DNA from: an uncultured Geobacter sp.
GTDB lineage: Bacteria; Desulfobacterota; Desulfuromonadia; Geobacterales; CAIOGM01
Direction of reading: 5' to 3'
Assembly (NCBI GenBank): GCA_903902855.1
Contig: CAIUWK010000053.1
Span: forward strand, 1 to 64,000
DNA: 64,000 nt
Below, piece after piece: positions 57,359 through 64,000 of the stretch (position 1 is the stretch's first letter; every line of letters begins with the position of its first letter). The notes under the pieces were generated by a model. It made no database searches and was not told the DNA's origin. It saw only the letters and a list, made by a program, of their open reading frames with translations. Position numbers and translations under genes: made by a program.

Positions 57359-57811
57359 TTAAATTGAATAATCGATTATCTGTTTCGTGGCATCGCTTCG
57401 CTCAACGACTCCGGAGAGCAGGGCCGAATCGAGTATTTTGGCGATGGCCCGGTGCACATCGGACATGACCTGTCGAATACCGCACAGCTCCATACCGTCA
57501 CACTCGGTGCAGTGGGGGTAGCTCGCATCCCGAAGACAGGCCAGCGGAGCGTAATCCCCTTCCAGGGTTCTGATGATCCGCCCCATGGTCAGCTCCCTGG
57601 CCGGAATTGCCAGAGAGTACCCCCCCCCTTTGCCGATCCTGCTCTGGAGAATACCGCCGTTTTTCAATGCCAGGAGAATCGCCTCCAGGAATTTTTTCGG
57701 AATTCGTGCTTCCCTGGCAAGATCGGAGATGATGACTAACCCCTCCCCCTCCCGTCGTGCCAGCGCTATGAGTGCCTTGAGTCCATAGGTGCTTTTCTTC
57801 GAAAGGATCAT
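57359..57811 (-). CDS. Rrf2-family transcriptional regulator
   Basis: The 150-residue winged-helix protein shows the Rrf2 signature [19 protein letters not shown], then [19 protein letters not shown] and a wing with [12 protein letters not shown]. The C-terminal half has four cysteines ([17 protein letters not shown]; spacing C-x8-C-x2-C-x5-C), compatible with an Fe-S cluster or a redox switch, unlike CymR, which lacks them. Upstream are a TTGACA/TAATCT promoter and leader element A; cysK follows. It probably controls this sulfur/nitrogenase-like locus, with targets unknown. Confidence 0.9.
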   Translation of the reverse strand: MILSKKSTYGLKALIALARREGEGLVIISDLAREARIPKKFLEAILLALKNGGILQSRIGKGGGYSLAIPARELTMGRIIRTLEGDYAPLACLRDASYPHCTECDGMELCGIRQVMSDVHRAIAKILDSALLSGVVERSDATKQIIDYSI

Positions 57812-57863
57812 GAAAAACCCGCCACCGTTGGATTCACCCCAATGACTCAGGGCGTTGATAAAG

Positions 57864-57928
57864 AAAAAAGGCCGAAAAATCTCTTTCGAGATATTCCGGC
57901 CTCCAGTTGCTCTGGTCAGCTCGTCATG
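57864..57928 (-). ncRNA. Leader element A upstream of rrf2: conserved core plus terminator hairpin
   Basis: Transcribed right after the promoter at 57941-57969, it contains CATG, then CTGACCAGA, two variable bases, AACTGGAGGCC (core 57898-57919), followed by a hairpin (GGCCGGAATATCTC, GAAAGAGATTTTTCGGCC) and TTTTTT. It matches element B at 20 of 22 core positions, while hairpin loops differ. The core is only about 15 bases after the predicted +1, so the regulatory RNA is short. No known riboswitch family recognised. Confidence 0.72.
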
Positions 57929-57940
57929 TAACGTTCCGGT

Positions 57941-57969
57941 AGATTACTTCACTCTCTGCAGCTTGTCAA
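57941..57969 (-). promoter_or_regulatory. Promoter for rrf2 and leader A
   Basis: On the minus strand TTGACA (57964-57969) and TAATCT (57941-57946) are separated by exactly 17 bases, a near-consensus sigma-70 promoter. Upstream from 57975 to 58010 is AT-rich and could bind a regulator. Confidence 0.78.
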
Positions 57970-58042
57970 CAAAATAATTCTACATACTCTAGTTTTTAAG
58001 TAGATAAGTACACGACAGCATAAGATGTCGCGCCGGCAGATC

Positions 58043-59386
58043 TTACCTGCCGCCGACGATGCTGCTGATCAGATCTTCGGTGAGACGTAAACCTCCCCGG
58101 AATCCGGTGTACCCCCGGTCGATGATTGCCCGGTTGGCCACGGGAAAGGTGACGGAAAGGTGCCCGGCCCCCAGAGTCTGGGCCAGCTCCCGTTCCAGGG
58201 AACTCCCCACCACAAAGGCCGGAGCAAAGGTGTTCTGGTAGGTGGCACCGTTGCCGGCAGGCCACTTCTTTCGGAGATGATGGATGACCTGACTGGCGTC
58301 GGTCTCGAAAACCAGGTTCGCCCGGTATCCCGACGCCAATGTTGCCAGCCCGTCCGTCAGTCGCTGCCGCTCCTCCTCCCCCAGCGGATCGGTGCAGACG
58401 GTGAGCTCCGGGAGCCATCCCAGATCATCGGCCAGAAACCGGGTAAGAGCCCCGGCATAGTTGGCGTCCCCCACCACCACGGCATACCGTTGCAGGTCCA
58501 GATCATTCCAGCAGTCGGTCAACGGCTCCAGCAGCCGGAAATAGTCACCCTTTTCCCGGGCGATGACCTCGTCCACGCGCTCCGCACTCAAACCGAGCTT
58601 CGTGCCGACGCTCCGGAGGAAAATTTCGCTGGCGGTGGGACCGATGGGGAGGGGGGTACTCAAAAACGGAATGCCATGCCGCTCTTCGGCCAGCAAAGCG
58701 GCACCCAGACCGTAGACCTCGGAGACAACGATATTCAGGGCCGCGCTCCCCCCTTGCCGGATACTGTCCAGAGTGTCCTTGGTGGTAAAAAAGCTGTTCA
58801 CCTCCAGGCCCAGCTGCTCCAGCAGGTGACGCACCCCTTCCAGGTTCCCCCGCCAGAAGGGATCACCATAGGGGGCAATCCCCCAAAGGTTGACCTTCAG
58901 CCGTTCCTTATCCGTTGACGTTGCCACGAAATCCCGGAACAGGGCCTGGAGCACCAGATCGTACCCCCAGTAGGAGTTCCCCCGGAACCCGCCGGTCTCG
59001 GCCCCGATGATGGGGGCTCCCTGGGAACTGAACTCCGCCACCACGCTCTTGATGTCCTCGCCGATTATCTCGGGGACACAGCCGGTGAGCACCACGAAGA
59101 GCTCCCCGGCCATGACCTTCAGGGTGGAGGCGACCTGCTCCCGGAGCCGATCGTCACCGCCGAAGACCACTTCATGCTCCTGAATGTTAGAGCTGGGGGT
59201 GGTGAGCGCCCCGCAGTAACCACCCACCTGAAGGCCGCTCCCCCCGTTCTGGGTCCAGGCAAAATTACCGGCGCAACCGGAGGCGGAATGGAGAATGGGG
59301 ATGGCCTTGGGGATGGCGGTCACCGTGGCTGCGGCTCCACCCAGGGCGCAGAGATATCGGGACCGTTCTATGAAATGCTCACTCAT
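58043..59386 (-). CDS. Nitrogenase-like K subunit (MarK/NifK-like)
   Basis: The 447-residue protein starts with ATG at 59386 in an ATGA overlap with the D-subunit stop. It aligns with nitrogenase beta subunits: three candidate P-cluster cysteines Cys13 (RYLCALGG), Cys38 (SASGCAGNF) and Cys103 (TGCVPEIIGEDI). The 25-residue spacing between the first two equals that of NifK Cys70/Cys95. Later parts show SEVYGLGAALLAEERHGIPFL and a C-terminal NRAIIDRGYTGFRGGLRLTEDL. It would pair with the D subunit as a heterotetramer served by the NifH-like protein. Leader element A and rrf2 follow downstream. Confidence 0.88.
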   Translation of the reverse strand: MSEHFIERSRYLCALGGAAATVTAIPKAIPILHSASGCAGNFAWTQNGGSGLQVGGYCGALTTPSSNIQEHEVVFGGDDRLREQVASTLKVMAGELFVVLTGCVPEIIGEDIKSVVAEFSSQGAPIIGAETGGFRGNSYWGYDLVLQALFRDFVATSTDKERLKVNLWGIAPYGDPFWRGNLEGVRHLLEQLGLEVNSFFTTKDTLDSIRQGGSAALNIVVSEVYGLGAALLAEERHGIPFLSTPLPIGPTASEIFLRSVGTKLGLSAERVDEVIAREKGDYFRLLEPLTDCWNDLDLQRYAVVVGDANYAGALTRFLADDLGWLPELTVCTDPLGEEERQRLTDGLATLASGYRANLVFETDASQVIHHLRKKWPAGNGATYQNTFAPAFVVGSSLERELAQTLGAGHLSVTFPVANRAIIDRGYTGFRGGLRLTEDLISSIVGGR

Positions 59387-60918
59387 ACCGTGGTGCCTCC
59401 TCGGCTGTTGATGTAACTGAAGGGGTGGGACCCGTACCACTCATCGGTATAGGGAAGGGTCAGGTTCTCCGCCAGCCGCCGGTTGTAGGTCGGGTTCTTC
59501 AGCTGCCGGGCCAAGCGCCGAGCCAGGTCATAGGCGCCCCGGTAGCCGATGTAGGCCAGCCCGGTGTTGTAGATGACATGGGTGGCGATCCCCAGCTTGG
59601 CGGCGGTGGCGTTGCCGTTGGCGTGACCGAGAAAGAGATCCGGCTTGATCCGCTTCAGGAGGTTCACCTCCTCGAAGGGCTGGACATTGGCGATATCGAT
59701 GGGATAATCCTCCTGGGCGGTGGCGGCCAGCTTGTCGTACTCCCCCTGGGCGAATTCGTCGTGGTGGAAGGAGCGAATACCCACCACCCGGAACCCCAAC
59801 TCCTCCAGGAGCCGGGCCGTGGCCAGTGCGCGGAATTCGCCGGCGCTGACGAAGACGGTTTTCCCTGTAAAGAGTGGGCGAAACTCCGCCAGGGCCTCCT
59901 GCAACTCCGCTTCTTCCTTACGGATAATCGCTGCCACCTCCTCCTCTGCGCCGAACTGCCGGGCCACATCCCGGAGCCAGAGCCCACTGTTCTCGATACC
60001 GATGGGCATATGCTTCAGCAGGTACGGCACCCCGAACCGCTCTTCCAGGTAGGTGAGGAAATAGTCGTCGTGGGTGGGGCAGGTGCTCACCGACAGAGCC
60101 GCCTGGGTCGCCTTTACCATCCCCTCGGGGTGGGCAAAGACCGGGAAGACGTTGACCTCCAGCCCCAGCGCCGTGAGCAGCCGCGTCAGCTCCAGCTCGT
60201 CAACCCGCCCCATGGAGGAGACATTCATCAGGTTCACCGTCCGGGGGAGCCGCTCCAGCCCCGCATAGGGGACCATTCCGGCGTCCACACCCTCCCCTTC
60301 CTCCGCACCGTCAACCCTGCTCCTCTCCAGGAGGGTCCGGCCAATGGAGTGGTAGACCGCATCATAGGCCGTGGCCCAGATTTTGGTCTTGAACCCCTCG
60401 CAGTGGACCGGCAGCAGTTTCGCCTTTACCCGTGGCTGGAGCTGCTTTACCACGGTGTCGATGTCATCGCCGATGATCCCGGGGACACAGCCGGAGACCA
60501 CGGAGATGCTGAAGGGGTGATACCGCTCGTCCGCCTCGATGATCGCCTGCTCCAGTTTTTCCTCGCCGCCGCTGATGACGTCGGTCTCGTTCAGGGCGGT
60601 GGAGAGCCAGACCCCGTCCTTCACCTTTCCCCACCGGACATTGCCGCCGAAGCGGACATTGGCGTTCTGGGAATGGGTGCAGGTGCCGCAGCCGATGGCG
60701 CTGTGCATGAGGACCACGTTGTCGGGGAGGGTGTTGAGCATGGCCAGGGCCGGCAGAAGCAGGCAGATGGAGCCCTGGGTGAACCCCCGCTCCCCATCAT
60801 CCACGAGGCACGATTTTTTTCCCTTCCCCCCCAGGTCGCAGACACTCCCGCCATGGGCGATGCACGCCTTCAGCCGCTCTTCCCGCCGGGGGGGGGATTT
60901 CAGATCCATGTAACTCAT
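59383..60918 (-). CDS. Nitrogenase-like D subunit with FeMo-co-type Cys/His ligands (MarD-like)
   Basis: The 511-residue protein starts at an ATG (60918) overlapping the upstream stop in ATGA. P-cluster ligands fit Cys52 (GSICLLLPALAM), Cys77 (SAIGCGTC) and Cys144 (SGCVPGIIGDD). Cofactor ligands fit Cys280 (SVSTCPTHDDYF) and His447 (IATHVIYNTG); their 167-residue spacing is exactly that of Azotobacter NifD Cys275/His442. After VHCEGF the segment is about four residues shorter and lacks the NifD Gln191/His195 region needed for N2 reduction. This fits a NifB-cofactor enzyme with a different substrate, as in MarDK. Subunit identification is strong; the reaction is inferred. Confidence 0.9.
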   Translation of the reverse strand: MSYMDLKSPPRREERLKACIAHGGSVCDLGGKGKKSCLVDDGERGFTQGSICLLLPALAMLNTLPDNVVLMHSAIGCGTCTHSQNANVRFGGNVRWGKVKDGVWLSTALNETDVISGGEEKLEQAIIEADERYHPFSISVVSGCVPGIIGDDIDTVVKQLQPRVKAKLLPVHCEGFKTKIWATAYDAVYHSIGRTLLERSRVDGAEEGEGVDAGMVPYAGLERLPRTVNLMNVSSMGRVDELELTRLLTALGLEVNVFPVFAHPEGMVKATQAALSVSTCPTHDDYFLTYLEERFGVPYLLKHMPIGIENSGLWLRDVARQFGAEEEVAAIIRKEEAELQEALAEFRPLFTGKTVFVSAGEFRALATARLLEELGFRVVGIRSFHHDEFAQGEYDKLAATAQEDYPIDIANVQPFEEVNLLKRIKPDLFLGHANGNATAAKLGIATHVIYNTGLAYIGYRGAYDLARRLARQLKNPTYNRRLAENLTLPYTDEWYGSHPFSYINSRGGTTV

Positions 60919-62294
60919 ACAGGCTCTTCTCCGTTGTTCGTAATGGTGTTTCTTATCCGCGCCGGGATTTCCCGGCTGCAGGGAATCAGGGTGGAGCAAT
61001 GACCGCAAGAGCCATACCCCCACCCTTTGAAATGCTCCTTGTTGCCATGCTGTTCGCACCGGCCGGGGATCTTGCCGACATCGGTGACGGCCCCGGTGGG
61101 GCAGCGCCGGATACAGGCGTGACAGCTGGCGTCAAAGGCATAGAGACAGTAACCGTAAATGTCGGTATAGGTTCTGATGGTGGGGAGCAGCTTGAGCGTT
61201 GTGACCACGCTGCAGAGACGTCCCAGGCACCCCTTTTCGCTGATAAAATTCTGGTGCAGACCGAAGGTGCCCAATCCCGCGGCAAAGGCGGCATGCCGCT
61301 CCGACCAGAAGGGGAGCCACCCGTCGGAGTCATACCGGGGATCGATATTCGGAGCGACAGCCGTAGCGCCGTGCTGTTCGGCAAACCGGAGCAATGCACG
61401 GCGCACCACGTTGAGAAACTTGGAGCCGTTCCATTTACCCGACGAGAACTCGATGGCCGAATAGCGCTGCCCCTTCGTATAATTTCTCGTGATTTCCTTG
61501 GTAAAGGGGAGAAAGATACTGATGATCGATTGGGCGCCGGGCAACCATTCATGAGGCAGACGGTGACCGGGGCCGACTACCTCCGGGTCCTGAAACCGTT
61601 CAAACAGCGGGTCACTGGCGGAGGCGATCCCCACCAGCGGGGCGTCCCAGATGGGGAGGTTATCCCCCTCGGGGAGCGCATTGCGAAAATCGGTGACCAC
61701 CAGAGCCGTTACGTACCGCAGGATCTCTCCGGTGGCAACGTCGGGAAGAAAGCCGCTCTCACCGGCAGAGATCGGCGCCGGATCGGGGAGAAAGAAGAGG
61801 GGATTGACCCCCTTGACGCCGCTCCCCCTGCTCTTCCCTTCGGGATTGGGATCTGACGACCCTTTCAGAACCGGCGGGAAGTCGAAGGGTTTGCGAAATC
61901 CGGGCGGAGATCCTTTGGTGAAATCGTAGGCCGTCCAGATAGAGAGCTGTTCATACCGCTCTGTCAGCAACTTCTCGGCAAGCTGTTCCGCGTCCCGACC
62001 CTCCGGCAGACGGGTGGTCCCCTCTTCCGGAAACAGTTCCCCTTCGATGAAATAGTAGACTTCCTGACGAACGGGAGTACCGGCATTCCGGAGAGTGACG
62101 CAGCGGTCCGATGATCGCACGGCCAGCACCTTGCGATTATCCGGCCGATACCCATAAAGATTCACCTGCCGGATATAGTCGCTCAGACATTCCAGGAGTG
62201 ATGGACGGTTCAGGATATGCGCCGAGGGTTCGCCCCACTTGGGGATCTCGTTGACAAAGAGTGACGCGCTGACATCCGCTTCTTGAGTGGACAT
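60915..62294 (-). CDS. QueG/reductase-like 4Fe-4S protein
   Basis: The 459-residue protein has an N-terminal region of unknown fold and a C-terminal half resembling epoxyqueuosine reductase (QueG)-type proteins: SERHAAFAAGLGTFGLHQNFI, then cysteine motifs CLGRLC, SCHACIRRCPTGAV and YGSCGHCSTLIPC, consistent with two 4Fe-4S clusters. QueG and related enzymes use cobalamin, and a B12-dependent reductive step is possible here but not shown. AGGAGG precedes the ATG. Its stop overlaps the D-subunit start in ATGA, so the two are translationally coupled. It could be an electron donor, a maturation factor or a second substrate enzyme. Confidence 0.82.
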   Translation of the reverse strand: MSTQEADVSASLFVNEIPKWGEPSAHILNRPSLLECLSDYIRQVNLYGYRPDNRKVLAVRSSDRCVTLRNAGTPVRQEVYYFIEGELFPEEGTTRLPEGRDAEQLAEKLLTERYEQLSIWTAYDFTKGSPPGFRKPFDFPPVLKGSSDPNPEGKSRGSGVKGVNPLFFLPDPAPISAGESGFLPDVATGEILRYVTALVVTDFRNALPEGDNLPIWDAPLVGIASASDPLFERFQDPEVVGPGHRLPHEWLPGAQSIISIFLPFTKEITRNYTKGQRYSAIEFSSGKWNGSKFLNVVRRALLRFAEQHGATAVAPNIDPRYDSDGWLPFWSERHAAFAAGLGTFGLHQNFISEKGCLGRLCSVVTTLKLLPTIRTYTDIYGYCLYAFDASCHACIRRCPTGAVTDVGKIPGRCEQHGNKEHFKGWGYGSCGHCSTLIPCSREIPARIRNTITNNGEEPV

Positions 62295-62306
62295 GCCGAA
62301 AACCTC

Positions 62307-63083
62307 CTAACGCCTTGCGGTCCAGTGCAGGGCCCGTCGCTGAAACGCGTCGAACAGTGTCATGACGATGATGATAAAGGCCGACATGAAGAGCATCCCG
62401 GCCAGAACTTTCGGGTAATCGGAGAAATCGGCGTAATACTGGATAAAATAGCCCATCCCTGATTTGGCGCCGAACATCTCCGCCACGGTGAGGAGGATAA
62501 AACTGAAGACCAGCGCCATCCCCGCACCGCTGAAGATATGGGGAAGCGCTCCGGGAAAGACCACCTTACACAACAGGCGTCCCCCTTTCAGGCCAAGAGT
62601 CCGCGCATTATCCAGATACCGCTCTTCCAGCAGAACCACCCCATGGATCGTCCCCAACAGGATCGGCCAAAAAGCGCCGGCAAAGATGATGAAGGCGGAG
62701 GAGAGCCAGAAGGTCGGCAGGATCGAGATGGCATAGGGAATCAGCATGGTCGGCGGTATGGGGCTGATCCCGCGAAAGATCGGCATCAGCACCTTCTTGA
62801 GAGTGGGATGATAGCCGACAAAGAGTCCCAGGCTTATTCCCAGAATCAACGCCAGAAGATAGCTGGGGAGGAGCAGGCCGAAGGAATTCAGCAGCCCGTC
62901 CAGAAGCCGGGGAAGCGACTCCCGGAATGCAGGGACAATTCTGACCAGGCCGGGGAAGAGGACCGGTTCCAGCCAGCCGGTGACGTCCGTTGCCAGTTCG
63001 TACGCCGCCACTACCATGGCACCGATCAGAGCCGTTCCCGTATATGCTCCCGCCGATTTCCCGGCTGTTGATCTCGATGACAC
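62307..63083 (-). CDS. ABC transporter permease, SsuC/TauC type
   Basis: The 258-residue membrane protein has about six helices and the binding-protein-dependent permease EAA motif region (NARTLGLKGGRLLCKVVFPGALPHIFSG). A GTG start has AAGGAG upstream. It follows the substrate-binding gene and precedes the QueG-like gene by 12 bases. The ATPase is not visible in the window and probably lies beyond the right edge. Family members carry sulfonates, nitrate or other small organics; the context suggests a sulfur compound. Confidence 0.9.
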   Translation of the reverse strand: MSSRSTAGKSAGAYTGTALIGAMVVAAYELATDVTGWLEPVLFPGLVRIVPAFRESLPRLLDGLLNSFGLLLPSYLLALILGISLGLFVGYHPTLKKVLMPIFRGISPIPPTMLIPYAISILPTFWLSSAFIIFAGAFWPILLGTIHGVVLLEERYLDNARTLGLKGGRLLCKVVFPGALPHIFSGAGMALVFSFILLTVAEMFGAKSGMGYFIQYYADFSDYPKVLAGMLFMSAFIIIVMTLFDAFQRRALHWTARR

Positions 63084-63099
63084 GATTGACTCCTTCTTG

Positions 63100-64000
63100 T
63101 CAGCTGTTCTGTGCTTCGAACGTTTTCATGGCGTCCTGATAGTAACGGTCCTTAGGGTAGCGACGAATCAGTGCGTTCAGAGCATCACGGTAGAGTTCGG
63201 TGTTGATGAAGCGGTTCACGTCAAGATCGGATTTGACATACTCTATCTCTTTCAGTTCATGCCACATCTGTTTGACCCCTTTTTTGTTCGGGTCAACGTT
63301 GACATGCTGATGGGGTTCATGAACAAATTCCCGGGCAAGCTTGTCGTCGATGTTCATGTAGCGGCGGGTAATATCCTGGGCCAGAGAGCCGTCCTTATCC
63401 TTTATCCGCTCCGCCTGGAGGAGCGCACGAAGAAAGGCCCGATAGATTTCCGGATCGCCGCTGACCGCTTTCCCCTTGGCCACGATTCGACAACAGGGAT
63501 GCTGGGGAAAAAAGTCATTGCTCCACCCCACGATGGCCAGACCCGACTCCTTGGCCTGAAGATAAATCGACGAGGCGCCGATCCCCACATCGACCTTGCC
63601 GGATTTGACCGCCTCAAGGACGGCCGGAGGATTTTTGAGTTCGATGATCTTGACATCCTTGTTCGGATCGATGCCGGCCCGTTTCAGGGCGCCGCGCCAG
63701 ACCACATCCGCGGTATAGAGGCGCGGCGTGGCAACCGTTTTCCCCTTGAAATCCTGGATTGACTTGAATTGCCCCGCTTTGGCCTGAAGAGCGATCACCG
63801 GGTGTCCTCCTGCCAGAGCGCCGCCGATGATGGTGAAGTCCGATCCTTTCGTGATAAAGGTCAGTGGCGCGGCAGTACCGAAGGAGATCCCGATATCGAT
63901 TTTTCCGCTGTTCAGGGCATTCAACCCGTCACCGGAACTGCTGAACTGCACGAGTTCAACCTCTATCCCCTCTTTGGCAAAGAGTTTCTGATCCTGGGCA
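63100..64000 (-). CDS. ABC transporter substrate-binding protein, SsuA/NMT1 type (partial)
   Basis: The N-terminus is cut by the window edge; the visible frame (300 codons) reads through position 64000 with AQDQKLFAKEGIEVELV. It belongs to the SsuA/TauA/ThiY family: SSGDGLNALNSGKIDIGISFG, KGKTVATPR, ILxxVKSGKVDVGIGASSIYLQAKES. It would bind the substrate in the periplasm for the adjacent permease. Substrate unknown; a sulfonate-like, thioether or related sulfur compound is suggested by the operon. Confidence 0.88.
   Translation of the reverse strand, partial: AQDQKLFAKEGIEVELVQFSSSGDGLNALNSGKIDIGISFGTAAPLTFITKGSDFTIIGGALAGGHPVIALQAKAGQFKSIQDFKGKTVATPRLYTADVVWRGALKRAGIDPNKDVKIIELKNPPAVLEAVKSGKVDVGIGASSIYLQAKESGLAIVGWSNDFFPQHPCCRIVAKGKAVSGDPEIYRAFLRALLQAERIKDKDGSLAQDITRRYMNIDDKLAREFVHEPHQHVNVDPNKKGVKQMWHELKEIEYVKSDLDVNRFINTELYRDALNALIRRYPKDRYYQDAMKTFEAQNS

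Noticed and set aside
55957-57928. Assignment of the leader elements to SAM, TPP, cobalamin, Moco or c-di-GMP riboswitches
   Set aside because: The core does not contain the conserved sequences of these families and is too short.
57975-58010. A defined Rrf2 operator palindrome upstream of the rrf2 promoter
   Set aside because: The region is AT-rich, but only CTAC/GTAG arms pair, which is too weak for a specific call.
53867-61000. Interpretation as an ordinary nitrogen-fixation cluster
   Set aside because: nifE, nifN and nifV are missing and the D subunit lacks the catalytic Gln/His segment; sulfur genes are present instead.
59425-61002. A 525-codon plus-strand open frame opposite the D subunit
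   Set aside because: The minus-strand frame carries clear nitrogenase motifs and coupled starts; the plus frame has low-complexity composition only.

Overview
This 64 kb window looks like a chromosomal segment of a Geobacter-type bacterium (Desulfuromonadota). That inference rests on gene content: a type IV pilus pilMNOPQ operon with a large PilY1 and minor-pilin cluster, giant Ig-repeat envelope lipoproteins, a lactate utilisation locus, acetate kinase, pyruvate phosphate dikinase, many Fe-S proteins, a 216-residue EF-Ts and moderately high GC. No rRNA, tRNA, CRISPR array, insertion sequence or phage gene was seen. Most genes lie on the minus strand.

Layout. 1-15.5 kb: secreted or surface proteins, all minus: a giant DUF1566/ASH/Ig-like protein running off the left edge, a short DUF1566 paralogue, a DsbC_N-only lipoprotein, a 2980-residue Ig-array lipoprotein ending in a CFI-box C-terminus, and a small lipoprotein. 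15.5-28.7 kb: type IV pilus genes, pilMNOPQ and an upstream unit pilV-pilW-pilX-pilY1-fimT. 29-38 kb: a rhomboid protease, then a lactate module: divergent lutC plus a lutB-lutA fusion facing lactate permease, FAD dehydrogenase and GlcF-like Fe-S subunit, with a GntR/LldR-like operator between them. 38-46.3 kb: an unknown membrane protein with a Ser/Arg tail, a small TTG-start ferredoxin, acetate kinase, an MscS channel, PPDK and a cold-shock protein. 46.3-50.5 kb: two tandem sensor kinases. 50.6-53.5 kb: rpsB-tsf-pyrH-frr.

53.8-64 kb is the most interesting part. All genes are minus and appear to form one functional locus: ABC substrate-binding protein (cut by the window edge), ABC permease, a QueG-like 4Fe-4S protein, nitrogenase-like D and K subunits, an Rrf2 regulator, cysK, NifB, acylphosphatase and a NifH-like reductase. 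The D subunit keeps three candidate P-cluster cysteines and the Cys/His pair that holds FeMo-co in nitrogenase, with the same 167-residue spacing, but lacks the segment carrying the N2-reduction Gln/His. No nifEN, nifV or other nitrogen-fixation genes are present. The sulfur-type neighbours (cysK, Rrf2, SsuA/SsuC-like transport) suggest a NifB-dependent nitrogenase-like enzyme for sulfur scavenging, most like the methylthio-alkane reductase (Mar) system of Rhodospirillum rubrum.

Two near-identical leader elements, each a conserved 22-base core fused to a terminator hairpin, precede rrf2 and nifB. They look like a paired RNA attenuator or riboswitch-type control that I cannot assign to a known family. 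Several dispersed repeat families also occur, including a GGGGAC-type repeat inserted in frame within the LutB-LutA fusion.
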